Assembly: GCF_021130785.1 (NCBI RefSeq)
Contig: NC_060213.1
Span: 100,697,501 to 100,761,500 of the forward strand
DNA from: Homalodisca vitripennis
Lineage: Eukaryota > Arthropoda > Insecta > Hemiptera > Cicadellidae
Direction: 5' to 3'
Length of the DNA: 64,000 nt
Part shown: positions 1 through 12,679 of the stretch, one piece after another
Numbering within the stretch: the first letter of the stretch is position 1
How the letters are laid out: the number at the start of each line of letters is the position of its first letter
The notes under the pieces: model-generated
What the model was told of the DNA's origin: nothing
Databases searched by the model: none
The model's input: the letters and a program-made list of their open reading frames with translations, nothing else
Program-made: the position numbers and the translations under genes

Positions 1-50
1 AGTCTTTATCTAACTCTCCGCCAAAGGAACACTTAATTACAATGCAAACA

Positions 51-143
51 GTGACTCGCCCAGCATAAAATGAGACATAAATTACCAGTAGCACTCTACC
101 CGCCATAAAAGTGACAATTATTGACTTTAATTCCAGGCTTGGA
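51..143. repeat. Dispersed 93-bp repeat, copy A
   Basis: This stretch recurs at 3652-3744 in the same orientation with one mismatch that I can see. Flanking sequence differs on both sides, so this is a dispersed element and not a segmental duplication. I see no open frame or terminal inverted repeat, and the family is not recognised. Confidence 0.85.
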
Positions 144-179
144 TAAGTAACGTCTTCTCTGTTAAGTAACGTCGCGGAA

Positions 180-330
180 CAGCTGAGAATTACGCATGAG
201 TAAGTCGAGTGACGTCACAGCTGATCATAGCCCAACAATTAAACAGCTGAGACTTACATTCATCAGGTCAGCAGTTACTGGAGCACTTTCAGAGTGAGAT
301 CACCGCCGCCCGACCTTGAGGCGTGGTGAG
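180..330. promoter_or_regulatory. CRE and CAGCTG cluster beside a GC-rich block
   Basis: A palindromic CRE (GTGACGTCAC, 209-218) lies among three CAGCTG E-boxes at 180-185, 218-223 and 244-249. A GC-rich stretch follows and leads into the SINE at 409. Such clusters occur in promoters and enhancers, but no gene start is visible here. Regulatory function is inference from motifs only. Confidence 0.25.
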
Positions 331-408
331 AAACGCGTTCCGGTACGTTAGCGACGGCACCCGTCAGAGCAGAACCGGGAGAAAGGAAGCGGGGTGGGCG
401 ATCCGACG

Positions 409-703
409 GGGGTCAGGGTGGTCAGTGGTTAGCCTCAGCTGAGAGCATTGAGTCTTGGGTTCGATTCCTCTACGATTCCATCACAAATTGTGAGATTCAT
501 TTTTACGACAAGACAAATCTATTTAACTTTAATACAGACCCATTACTCGTCATCATGCTAAAGACGGGAAATTGGCAAAGGATGTAAGATGCATGGATGT
601 TAAATTGTGTTTCAGTTTGATCCTGATGTTGACTTTTTATATCGACTTTTTTTACACTACATGTAACTCATGCTTCTGCAATAAAGATTAATTGATCGAT
701 TGA
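409..703 (+). mobile_element. tRNA-derived SINE
   Basis: The head is tRNA-like. An A box (TGGTCAGTGG type) lies at about 419-431 and a perfect B box GGTTCGATTCC at 458-468. The outer ends GGGGTC and GATTCC can pair as a decayed acceptor stem. A tRNA-unrelated body follows, ending in AATAAAGATTAATTGATCGATTGATC at about 680-703, a typical SINE/LINE tail. Part of the tail, TACATGTAACTCATG, closely matches the LINE 3' end near 28.8 kb, so this SINE probably borrows the machinery of that LINE. No target-site duplication was identified, and the 5' limit is approximate. Confidence 0.75.
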
Positions 704-1253
704 TCATTTGCGTTTTAATTTTTATAAAGCTATTTTAATGGGTCTGCAAGTTTAATAACCTAGCATTATATGTTTTAATCGGGAATTTGGTAAAAATAAA
801 CTGTATAATACACACCATGGAAGAATCGGAATTGCATAATTATGTACCGGTAATCGGGTAATACATAAGTTTATACAGTGTTGTAAAATAACATTGTAAG
901 TGTCTTGTTTCGTATTTAAGGAATAATTTTTAAAACTTCAACTAACAAAGGGGGCTGTGTTATTGGAATGTATTAACATGCTCAATGGAGCAACTCTAGA
1001 AAACACATGATTGTGAGATACACGAAGTATAAATTAGCTGGAAAGCAACTAATTTGATTTTTATAGCATAGATTAATCTGTTCCAATTATTTTCTCTTTG
1101 ATTATACTATCATGGCCATCGCAGAGGGAGTTGCAGCGTATCAACCCCTACCATCTGCTGACACTACTGATGAAGCATATGCGAATTAACTTTACTAAAA
1201 TTAATTAATTTAATCTGGATATTCCTTTTCCAATTGAAATATCATAATCAACC
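704..1253. other. AT-rich noncoding stretch
   Basis: I see no coding potential, structured RNA or clear repeat here. Confidence 0.6.
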
Positions 1254-1319
1254 GGGTCCTAATGCACAACCCTGCGGTACTCCACTATAATCACATGCAG
1301 ATGTTGAGGCACCGAGGAC
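1254..1319 (-). pseudogene. LINE reverse transcriptase scrap
   Basis: Read on the minus strand this gives VLGASTSACDYSGVPQGCALGP (split here as VLGASTSACDY and SGVPQGCALGP). SGVPQG..LGP is the hallmark reverse-transcriptase motif of non-LTR retrotransposons. A stop follows immediately, and neither side continues the RT fold, so only about 22 codons survive. It is too short to assign a clade. It is unlikely to be chance because both the motif and its upstream S-T-S context fit the family. Confidence 0.5.
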
Positions 1320-3651
1320 TCTTGTAGAACATTATTCCTGTGCCCGTACTGGCGCCACCGTGCAGGAAGCGAGGTACGTCGCGCGTCGGCGGGAGTCGGA
1401 ACACGCCGTCGCGAGGTCAGCAAAAGTAGAGGTCGCAACTCGCGATGACGGCTGGGCCGATCCGAACCGAACGTGTCAGCAAAAAGTGGTATGCATTGTC
1501 TCGCCTTGTCCAACTACAACATTGTATGCTAATGACAAGGCTGGGCAGGCGCCCCCTCCCCCCATCCATCACTCCCTTCAATCGCAACGTGTAATTTCAA
1601 TAAACACACGCTCGAGTGAAACAAACTGCCCGTCCCGTCGAGCCAACGTCAACAATCAATCTGTAACGACGGGTCGAGCCGAGCCTAAACGTGCCAAGAC
1701 GTTTTTCGTGGCTGCAGTTCTGTCTGATAAAAACTACTCTTGCTAAAAATAGGTCGGATAAACAAAAAGTACTTTAGGTCCAGTTTTGCTCGTACATAAG
1801 AAGTTAAAGGTTACACATCGATGCTCCATTCGAAGACTGTAAAGAGCAACAGGAAATGGTTCTACTTATAGTTTTGTTTTTTTTGTTGCAGTGTTTTTTT
1901 TCTTTTCCATCCTGCTATTTGTTTTCCCTATGATGCTTGAACGATAATTTGAAAATTCGTGACTAAATAGCGACTATCCAGTATATTATGATGGCTCTTG
2001 TTAGGTTTAATCATAAGGAAAATGAATAGCGTGCTTTGTAAAACATACAGTCTAAATTAAAGTATGATACCCTTGACATAGAAATAATTAGGTTCATAAT
2101 CGACCAATTTCAATTATGCCAACATTTCTAGAGTAGAACGCATAGTGATGTACGTAGTAGCTTTACAAACACCATGAGATAACTAGTGCACTGAAATAAA
2201 TATTAGTATATATAGTATAACTAGTAGTAAATACCATATTTTGCCAAATGGTGCAAACATATATTATTGTATTCGTAAGCTATATAGTTAGAAAGGTCCT
2301 CTACGAACAATACCGCTACTTTCGACACCATTTTACGGCTCATACAAAAACTAGTAAACTATCATTTTTATCTACTTAAAATCAAAATTACAAGAAAACG
2401 ATATATAGTATAAATAAAAACGTGTTAAATTAGTTCATGAATGAACGAACGAAGAGGATAGAAAGTTAGGGGGGAAGAATTCATCGAAAATTACCAAAAA
2501 TTATGAATATTTCTTTATAATCTGTTACAATAAACTGCAATAACGCCGTTGGTCAGCATTCCATAATGTATGGATTAGTCCATTAAAATATTTCAAGATT
2601 TATTTCAAGCAATAAAAATGTTATCAGCAATCAACATTGAACTGAGAGTTCAATGGTTATGAATCAAATAATTGGTACTGATTGACCTTCTAGCGATATC
2701 AGAAGATGACACCAGAGAAAACCAGTCTTGCACAAAATAATGATTCATCTTCATTGTATTAGTTTATTAATTTATTTATCTAATTAATTAATCTTGCGTA
2801 TAATTAGTATAGAAAAGTGTGCTTCAGCGGGATGCATTAGAAAAATATGATCTATAGAGAGAATAGCAACACATAAGATCATGAAAAGTAAATATGATGG
2901 TTAATTTATGTTATTCAACACAGGAGATGAGGAAAATCTCTGTACATATTATTAAATACAGGGCAATGAATAAAAAGGCAGTTTGGGGTTTTTTAACACA
3001 CCCAATTCAAAGTTTCTCTAAGTTCTGACCCACGTTTCCTAACTTACAATAAAACATATGAGGAAAATAAAAGGTCTACATAACCCTATTTCATGGGTTC
3101 CCCAAACTTAAATCACGGATACATCACTGTCAGGAATATATATTTCCATGTGTAAATCTTCATAAATAGACAAATGTTGAAAATAAATCTGAAGTAAATT
3201 ACTGCTTCCGCCTTCTTCTTGGGCTTAATATTGATTTATTGCAATAGTTTTCTAACAAGTACATAAAGTGAAGAGTAGAAACACAACATACGTGAGCTGA
3301 AAATAAGGAAACAAGCATAAGGAAATTTTAATCTTACAAAAATACGACTTGGCATATACATTTATGATTTTCTTATGTGTTTTCGTGACTGTTATATCTC
3401 CTAAGGAAACGGCTTCTAAGGAGCCGATTTTATAGATCATGTTGCTCTGAACTACCGCGCACCCTTGGAATTGTCCGGCTTTAGAGACTTCCGTCTTCAA
3501 ACACGTAGCCAGCGAGGGTGTCCAAGGGGTCCACACCCCCCAAATTTTCAATTTTGTCAATTACTTTTGTAGTACACGATTATTATTATTATAAAATAAT
3601 TCAGTATTACTAACATGTACTGATGAAAGCTCGATCTCAACCAATGAAACG
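1320..3651. other. GC-rich island, then AT-rich noncoding DNA
   Basis: Positions 1340-1700 are clearly richer in GC and CpG than their surroundings and contain an open frame of 128 codons on the plus strand. Its composition (runs of R, S, T and P) and lack of recognisable motifs suggest it is open only because the DNA is GC-rich. A promoter or untranslated exon is possible. From 1750 to 3650 I see only AT-rich sequence. Confidence 0.4.
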
Positions 3652-3744
3652 GTGACTCCCCCAGCATAAAATGAGACATAAATTACCAGTAGCACTCTAC
3701 CCGCCATAAAAGTGACAATTATTGACTTTAATTCCAGGCTTGGA
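3652..3744. repeat. Dispersed 93-bp repeat, copy B
   Basis: This is the second copy of the repeat at 51-143. It has one mismatch (TCCC for TCGC near its start) and unrelated flanks. The near identity implies recent movement or gene conversion. Confidence 0.85.
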
Positions 3745-6700
3745 AGAAAATTTTAGCGAACCAAATGGGGCCTTACTCTCTGTTTACTACGGGAAAATAT
3801 TAGTTGTCTAGACCCCTCCCCTCAAATTATTCCTGGCTACGCTCTTACCCGTCCTCTAGGATCTCACAACCTCTAAAAGTTCTGAACCTTCATGACTAAA
3901 CTTAAAATACAAAGCGAACACATATAGTTTAAACGCTAGAAGCGTTTATAACTGTAAATCATTTGGCTCACGGGTACTTTCGGCCTATGTAAATTTTGGT
4001 TTCTCAGAGCTTCCAGTCTCTGGAGGCACCTTCGTTTTTTAACTCAGGTTTCAGAAGTTTTGGTAGGTAAGCGCACATCTTATAGCATCTTCTAACTCAT
4101 AAGAGTTTCCAGCTATTGCCTAATGATAGTACCGGCCATTTAGCAACAACTGGCATCTAGGATCACCAGCTTCTAGAAGTTTTAAAGACAACTGTTATCC
4201 TCAAAACCGGCTTATATTATTAATAATTGTGAAATGTTACCTAGCGAAGATTTAGTTGATAAATAGAGTGACCAATCTAAATAATCACTAATTATATGGT
4301 ACAAATTCAAGAACTGTTAGTTTTTCTAAAGTAATGTAATTTATGTTGAGAAAACTGCAGTTCATAATTTTTTTTAGTGTGATTAAATATTTTGTAATCA
4401 CATTATTTTGTTTTTGATTCTTTTAACTAATTTTCAAAGTTATGAAGAATTATAAAATTTAAAAGCACGTGTATATGATAAATTATGCAGGCGGTTCTCG
4501 GTTTACGCTTAAGCCTGCATATTTCTAGAACATGATTCTAGTAAGCCCTTGTTTATGATCACCCCCTTATTCATATGTCACTGATATAAAGACAATTTTG
4601 GATACCCTTGGTCTCATACATTTATATGCATAAAATCCGCATGCATATGCACATATGTCCAAACTGCAGCAATAATATTTACATATACTGAATTGGCAAT
4701 ATTGTGCCCCACAACAATAATAAAGTCACTAAATGAAACTCTGGCGTTAACTGTGTGAATTTCTATAAACTCATAATCAGTAAAAGAGCAGCTCTTAAAG
4801 AATACATAATGATCACCGCAAAATAAATGATAAACCAACATCTACATTTACGTGAGGATGATAAGACACCAACCAATATTTTAGATACATCGCCTAAAGG
4901 AAACGTAGGTCAGTTACCGAAAGTCCTTGACTCGTAGCGGGCTCCGACTGTTGAAGGGAACACATCCTCAGGACACAAAAGAGTGCAGTAGTTCCTCGAA
5001 AGGACAGGCAGAAGTGAAGATCCGTGTAGCATTTATTGCAGTAACACATGGTCATGTCCTTACCGCGCGAACACGTTTCCTTATAGGAGGTTCCCAGTAT
5101 GGACTCGGCGTGTTATTAACATATCTGCGGTGGAGCGGCGCCTGTTTGGAGGCTAGGGCGCGAATACCGGACGAGGCTACTTGGATGTAGCAAGTCTCGG
5201 TGGATTTCTTCCTCCCAGAAGTGAATGTTGCTGATGCACTCGGTGGGGCAATTATTACAGTTGAAGCGGTTTCTCTGACCTGCGTGCTGTTCGTCTAACA
5301 AGCCTTCGCTTCATGGGCTTGTTGAAGGCTGGAGTGTAATGAGAATGTGTATTGTAACCGATAACAAAATATTTACCACCCAAAATAGTTGGAAGAAAGA
5401 TGGATTTCAGTATATCTGTCATCTTTAAAAATTAAATTGAATACGCAATCGAAGGTTAATTTGTGCATAGTTGTTACTTTTTTGCAGTTACTTAATGCCA
5501 AAGTGCTGCAATATTGTTTTCACAAATTTTAAAATCCTGATTTTGATAATATTGCACTATATTGAAAGACATTGCACTTTATCACAATCGTGTATATTTG
5601 TTAAATAGATAGGCTTTCAACTAAAAATTCAAATCTTCATTTCTACGTTGTCTAAGATACAATCGAACTGACTTCAGTACCATCGTTTCGGATATCCCAG
5701 TGGCTCATCACAGAGATAAATGTGGTCATAAATATGCAAGTGGCTTCTATAATTGTATTGCTGAGCCTTTTAAAACACCTTATTTTCAAGAATCGGCCTA
5801 TAGTTTTTCCAGAGCCTTAAGAACCCTGAGGATTTGGTGACCCTAATTTGTAAACAAGCTGACTTATAAAAGTGTAGAACAAGAGGCAAACTAGTAAATA
5901 AGTTAAAATTAGTAATTAAATAATTAACACATAAAGAAGTGAAATATACACATAAATATCTACAGTGGCAGTACTACAACCACAGTAACATCAAGAATAA
6001 TTGCTACGCAAAAACAACAAATAAATAAGTATATCAATACATAAAATTACCGTGGATAAATCAAACATCCAGACAAAAAGACCAACCAACACATTACTGC
6101 AATCTTTGGGAGCTTCATAGCTCCTTAAAGGCTCCCTTAAACACAAACTCAGTAGACATACTCACAAATCGTGTGTAAAGTGTCGTCACATCGAAAGTCA
6201 TAATCGAATGGATATATTTAGAACTCGTTTAGGGCGTATTAAATACGATCCTGCAGAATTGGTACCATTTGGATATTGTGGCATTGGTTTATTGCTGTTA
6301 TGCAATCACGTACTTTTCATAAACATAGAACTGCCGTCCTGAAAGATTACGATGTGTTGGAATCGAGTGAAACAAAATTGGTTTTCCGTCACGCTACATG
6401 TAATCTAAAATCCTTTTCTTCAATGCTCCACAACAGAAATATAACTATTGCCTGTCGAATAAGTGTTTCCATTGAAAAAACTTTGACGCCCTAGGTCACC
6501 ACGAAACGAGGTCTAAAAGGATTTCTTTGCGGAAATACCAGGCTGGGACGCACGCCTTAATTAATTCTATGATAGAAACTATCAGTGTTATTTATCATTC
6601 CATGGATGTCCAGGACTTTCAGTCTGTCCGTGAGGTTGATGAACGTGTGATTTGGCACGGGTTGTGAATCAACATGCCCGATCTCAAGTAGGTTCATTGG

Positions 6701-8459
6701 GGCCTCAATTATCCGGAACGCGGTTATCCGACGTTCCGGGATATCCGAAGTAATTATAAGAATTAGACTTGGTGTTGTATATACTGTTATTCTGTTTTCT
6801 GTAAGGATTACATTATGAGGATATAATTAACGAGTCCGATCCCTGATGTAGGTTTGTGCGTGTATGCAAGATACCGCTGCTCAATGCTTAGATGCAAACA
6901 CCAATCCGAAGTAAGGTTTTAATAGCTGTACGCCATATCCAAAATTTTGATCATACTAACCCCTGTCAACTCCGGATATTCGCGTTCATAGTGTAATAAG
7001 ATAACGTATACTACTGATAACTCGTTTACCGAGTAAGTACTGTATGTTCGTTCATATTATTAAAATTGATTAAAAAAACAGTACTATTTTAAATCTCGGA
7101 CAAATACTATCGAAATAACATTTACAATTAAATTCACCCAGCAAATAAATTAGATAAAAGAATTCTTAGAAAAATGTAGGAAAATCAAAAACAGTGGTTT
7201 GTATTGAAACATTTTTGTGTTCAGTAATCTGTATGAATTCAAGTAAAAAAAATTTAAATAAGTAGCAGCAGCTCAAGAATCCAGATTTTGTAGCAGACCC
7301 CAAGAAATTAAATACAAATATAACTTATGAATTTTAAAGTGTTTGGATGTTAACTACATCACAGCGTTATCACAACGCTGTACAGCAAGAGTAAACATAC
7401 CCAGGTGTCATGACTGCAGGACATTAAATTCCAATGCAACCTTCAGCATTTACAATTGAAAACTGATCATTTGTCAGTAATCTATCATGTAAAACCTTCA
7501 CCGTTGTGTGTTCGTTTCACTTTTTTCCGCCGCTGGAATTCATGCAATTGCAATTTCTCTTGCAGCCACGTGACCTTGAAACAGTGCAGCGATTCAAAGC
7601 TAGATTTCTTTAACTCCACTGCTCCTTCACTAGCAAACATCGTGTTGAAACATCGACGTGGCGATTTGAAGTCATCAAAATGATGTAACGTGTTGACGAC
7701 GCTGGGAAAGGAATGCGCTGAGGTGCCAAGTAGAATGACCCGAGACAACGTGTTAGCCGCCGTGCCGCTCGTGAGCCGTGAGAAAATACTACACTACACT
7801 CAGAGAATCCTTCACACTGTTCATGATATATTTGGTAATAATCGTTATAAATTAGTAATATATCTTCACCCTTTTGCGAATTCATCTGATGCCTCAGCCC
7901 CATGGAGTAAAACGGGTGAAATTACCTCACGCCTTCCGATTTCTGAACACCCCACGCAACCAGTGTCCATATTGCGTTGGGTAAAATGAAGGCGTGTTTG
8001 GCAAATTTGCAACCCCAACGATTCGTAATGTGAACCACAAATTGTCAGATATGATACATTTTACACAGTTCAGTCTGAAACACTCCTTTCACTTGTGTCC
8101 AATTCGAAATGTCTATAGACACTTATATGTTATAATTTCCATTGATGAATTCAAAACAAGGCATACTATCACGAAAGTTATATTGCATTTAAAAACAATT
8201 TTACGTTCTTTTCTTGTATTTTAATAAAGAGCAAGGCTTGCAGAAAACAACGTTTTTAAGAGAACAAAATGGATTAATTTAATTGGTCATCATAAATCGT
8301 GTAAATTACACTGTCTTAACTTCAATAAATTCTAATTGATGCTTGAGTCATTATAAAGTATGTACGATTGCATGTGCACTATGCTAAGCTGAAATCATAT
8401 TGTGTTTCATCAAAAATAAACAGGGAAGCCTACAGAAGAGCGTGTTCTTCATATTCAAA
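3745..8459. other. Noncoding AT-rich DNA
   Basis: Only short unsupported open frames occur here. Near 6697-6765 a stretch with repeated TTATCCGGAAC/GGTTATCCGAC words recalls pogo/Tigger-type transposon ends, but no complete element could be outlined. A moderately complex block at 7860-8010 contains the inverted words ACGCCTTC and GAAGGCGT and may be an old MITE or a conserved element. Confidence 0.45.
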
Positions 8460-8790
8460 CAATAGGCAATATCTCTACGCGGCCAATTATAACGACATGT
8501 GACCCGTTGCTGTACGCACGTACGCACCGCGACGCAGGACTGGGGGCGTCGCGACGGAGTCTCACTATTCTCGCGTCGCGCCGGCAAGGCCGCTACGCAC
8601 AATTTACGCAGCGTCGCGGCGCCCGGCGGTTATTTCTGAGACGTGGGGGGCCTTGTAAGGCCTGACAGTCGGCCACTTCCTCTCGCCAACACTGCACTCT
8701 AGCGACCATCGGGAACACCTCCAGTGACCGTGGTCAGTCACAGAACCGATGTGTCGTCATCTGTGACGTCACGCTCCCTTAATAGCTCCT
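8460..8790 (+). promoter_or_regulatory. CpG-rich island with initiator and CRE
   Basis: This is the most CpG-dense stretch of the first 12 kb, with many CGCGACG and GTCGCG words at 8525-8625. It contains an arthropod-type initiator TCAGTC near 8734 and a 10-bp CRE palindrome GTGACGTCAC at 8763-8772. No coding exon can be recognised immediately downstream. A promoter or 5' noncoding exon is plausible, and direction is uncertain. Confidence 0.35.
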
Positions 8791-10864
8791 CTCTCTTACA
8801 GACCGGAGATCCACCTTCGATACAGGGGTTCGTTAAACACTTCCACTTCCTTGTAATTATCATTGTCCCCTGATTCATTTCACCCCAGCTCGAAAACAGC
8901 TGAGTAAAACGTCAATTTAATTTAATATTTATTGTAAAAACTGGTGAATTCTGTGCAAATTTTGTTACTTAGATTGATTCAATTATGGCTTATCTTTCCG
9001 TATTTGTCAGCTCACAACTTTATTGATCTAAATAATTATGCCTTTGGATAGCTTTTATTTACAATAATTTTGTGTCGTAGGCAAGCTGCAAAACCTGAAT
9101 AATGTAAATACATTATACATTTTTCTATTTATTTGTAAATAAATATTTTTCTATATAAAAACTGTGCTCATTCTCTACATTTAAAATCTCCTAGCAGCTT
9201 AAGTCATGTAAAAAAAACTTAAAACTTGGACAAACATTTTCAAAGAAATACATTTTTTGTTTATGGTCATGATATAAGAAGATATTTTGGAATAATGTTT
9301 TATGTTAACAGCAACTGCAACATATGCCCCTCTCCTTGGCGATGGATAATGGAAAGGGACAAAAAAGCCAAGAATGTTTACTTCATTTGTAGGTTTTACT
9401 TGTCTGATACATATTTCAGATCAGAATTTCATACTAAAAACCTTTTAAAACGTTTAAAAATTTAAATAGAGTAAATATGTAACAAAATACATCAACACTT
9501 TTAATGTTTTGCGAGTTTGTTAATTTTTGAATATTTTTAATGAGAGTTTGACTTGTATTTATTTCATATATCCGTACAACGCAAAAGGCTTGTTTTTCAT
9601 TTTTCATTTTCAACGTTTATATGAGTTACGTCGAAATTTGTATACCGAACAGCTAGAAAACGAATAAACTTAAAAACATTCGGTTTTTAGACACAATTAC
9701 TGGTTTAATTATGTTTTAGGTAAAGAGGGGAAGGATTGTTTTAAAAATGTTTTCTTAGAATGGCCTTCTATTCCAGGAGTACTTCCTCAGAATTATAAAT
9801 AAGCCGAAAAGTAGTTCTCATTGGTCCATATACTATCTAGTTAGATTCTACTACGTATTTTCATTTTTCAGTAACCAAGCAGTTATCAGGATTAGTGAAG
9901 TTTTAACTCGTTGTACTTATTTTTAATAATTCCGTTATCTTAAAAGCTTTCTATGAAGTTTTACTATTTCGTATGCATCTATAGTCTACATAGTTGTACT
10001 GATAAGAATGACAGCTGTCAGGCAGGAAAGATTGATATATAAATAATGTTTAGGAAACAAAACCTGTTTTATACATTAAATCACTCATACCCTTGTTGAA
10101 AGAGACATGTCTTATACACTCACTCCAGCTGGAATGCCAAACAACTGCTATAAACGACCTGGAAGTCGGCAGTATTTCCAAATATAAATGATAATACACG
10201 CTGGTGCTCCGTTTAATTACTGAAGACCGTTCCAAATCAGAGTCGGAGGTCCATTGTAGGAGGGAGGAATTGAGTAGACTAGGGTCCAAAAAACAGGAGT
10301 CTGTCTTACTTGGTTTTCACTTATTCGAAGATGTTTGACAGGATCTTTGTTACCATTGAATGTATTACACCCCTACAATACTCAGTCTAGAGATTAATAC
10401 TTAGGACCTCTGAAGTAACAAGGACCTTCGAGAACCTCACGTGCGCTCTCTTATCCCCTTGGTTGGGCCACAAAATGGCAAAAGGTCCAAATTGAAGGTA
10501 ACAATAAAGTTCTAATATTTTTACATTGGTGTAACGGTTCAGCAAGATGGCAATGAGAAAATCAAATAATTAAAAAAGTTTGTAAATAAACTAATTCTAC
10601 GATGAAAGATAATCACACATTCTTTAGTGAGTCCATAACTGAAACAAATTATTTTGTTACGTTCCGTTGTGTCCTTTGATAGTCCATTGCATTTAGAATA
10701 GTGAATAGTCAACTAGAACCCTTTTAAAAATTACTTTATTTCAGTGTGAACATTAAACTCTAAATAAATAATAAACAATAAATAACTACATATACACATG
10801 TGGACCATTTAAACAGATGTTAAATTTATATGACTCAGTTGTAATTTTAAGTAATAGTCTGTAT
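8791..10864. other. AT-rich noncoding DNA
   Basis: No gene, RNA or clear repeat boundary is visible. Several open frames of 70-80 codons show no family motif and have the amino-acid make-up expected of AT-rich random sequence. Confidence 0.5.
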
Positions 10865-11350
10865 TTAATACTTAAATTTTTTCAAAGTTTCGGTTTGTCG
10901 TATTTTTAGATTGTTATTTAAAATGTTTTGAGGATCTTTGTTATAATTTAGATAGATATGTAATTCTTCTTTTCTGTTTAATTTATCTCTTTTCATTTCG
11001 ATATCCTAAATTTTCATATTCTTTTCAATATTGTTGTAGTTATGGTGGGCTTTTAATAAATGTTCAGCTAAATTTGATTTTATTGTAGACATGTCATTTG
11101 TTTTCAAAGTTTGCAGGCTATATGTTTATACCTTTTATTAACATTTTTGCCAGTTTGTCCAATATAATAGCTTTCGCAGTCACTACAGTTAATTTTGTAT
11201 ACTCCATATTGTTTGTAGAGTTCTTGTGTCATCTTTTTGGTTTACTTTGTTTCCAAGAAGTTTAAATGTATTATTTCTAATTTGGTAACTGATGGAAAAG
11301 TTTGAATTTTGAAAGCTGTTTCGAACAGCTTTGATTATTTTAGTATTGAT
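10865..11350 (-). pseudogene. Decayed Penelope-like element, GIY-YIG endonuclease end
   Basis: The minus strand gives a continuous run of PLE-type protein in shifting frames. KIIKAVRNSFQNSNFSISYQ comes first, and NNTFKLLGNK lies just before the endonuclease. The GIY-YIG core GVYKIN-CSDC-ESYYIGQTGK sits at about 11145-11205. The tail holds SNLAEHLLKAHHNY and KRDKLNRKEELHIYLNYNKD and ends at a stop at 10865. The C..C pair before YYIGQTG is the zinc-linker style of PLE endonucleases. At least one frameshift (near 11220), another just after the core and one in-frame stop make it dead. In PLEs this domain follows the reverse transcriptase and cuts target DNA. No RT was found upstream, so the copy is 5'-truncated. 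Confidence 0.85.
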
Positions 11351-11556
11351 TTGTTTATTAAATTACAATTAATCCAGCAGGAGTTTAGTTAAATTTGATT
11401 GGGACTTCATTTGATGGCGATGACATGATAAACTACGAGATTCCCAAAAATGTCCCAACAGTTCTGATTAAACTCCAGTGTCAGTAGAACATATACCGTT
11501 GTGATAAGAACTAATCCTAAAATACGAGTACGGTAGGTTGTACTTTGAATCGCTCG

Positions 11557-11676
11557 CCTATAGTGATAGTTGAACACCGATGCCTATAGTGATAGGTGAA
11601 CACCAATGCTTACAGTAGTAGTTTAACACCGATGCCTATAGTGATAGTTGAACACCGATGCCTACAGTGATAGTTG
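11557..11676. repeat. 26-bp minisatellite, about 4.6 copies
   Basis: The unit begins CCTATAGTGATAGTTGAACA and repeats head to tail with a few substitutions per copy. It has no coding sense and no known function. Confidence 0.9.
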
Positions 11677-12679
11677 TGTAACTCCCGACGCTGCGCTCAG
11701 CGATACAATCGCGATAATTATGGCTTTGTGGCGGGTGTGTCTTCCTTGCACGATCTGGGGCCAATTTCGGGTTCCCTTTGACCACTCAGTCGTCTGGCCA
11801 GGGAGCTCTTCCAAACCGTTGACGCATGCCTCGCTTGGCACGCTCCTAGCCACATTTTGATCACTCAGATCGAAAATTGAACTTCTCCGTACACCGAATG
11901 TTTTTTAACATTCACTAAACCTCCATTAGAAGAGTTGACTGTCTCTGACCTTTCGTCAAATGTCGTGACATTTTAACTGACTCCGCCCCGACTAGACTGG
12001 TGCTCTTACGAGATGTAACGCTCCATCACTTTAAATATTGTGGTCCTATTCCTCAATGTAGAGAAAAAGAACATAACTAACAGTACTAAATTACATGTTC
12101 AAAATATGCTGCAATGGAAACATACAATGACGTAGATAAAATATTAATTCGTTTTATTAATGTGCACTGATTCGTAATTTTCAAGTCCTTAACTTTAAAG
12201 TTACACAATTATTATGTTATCCCCTTTAACTCCCCTTTCTATTCCACTCTATATACGGCACTAATCACTTAAATATTTCCAATATTTTTATTTTCATAAA
12301 AATCAACAGTTTTAAAATAAACTTCTGACAACTTACACTAGAAAACCTAATTGATATTTCTCCATAGACGTTACAAAGTGAATACAATTTTTTTATATTC
12401 TGTGTTAAGTAGTTAACCCTATTTTTAGTAACATTTAAGGCAATTAGGTGGTATTACTGTAGGATTTATCTTTACTGTTAGAGAATACTAGGCTACTAAG
12501 TGGCTTTCTGCTGAGGCTGAAGTAAAGTGTAAGGGAGCTTAGCGAGTTATAATGTTGTCTTCAGTATTAGTTTACTTTTTACGTCAAATTATAGAAATGT
12601 TTGGGTTTCCATTTTACCTAGATGTAAAAAAAACCAAACTTGTATTAGCTGCGAATTCTCCATCATAACGTCCTTGCAG
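11677..12679. other. Mixed noncoding stretch
   Basis: A moderately GC-rich patch at 11680-12020 is followed by AT-rich DNA. Short open frames exist on both strands of the patch but neither shows a recognisable domain. Confidence 0.4.

Noticed and set aside
1360..1746. 128-codon plus-strand open frame
   Set aside because: GC-rich DNA keeps frames open by chance. It has no domain, biased low-information composition and no splice context.
6694..7010. Possible pogo/Tigger-type element from repeated TTATCCGGAAC words
   Set aside because: A second end could not be matched base by base, no TA duplication is visible, and no transposase remains.
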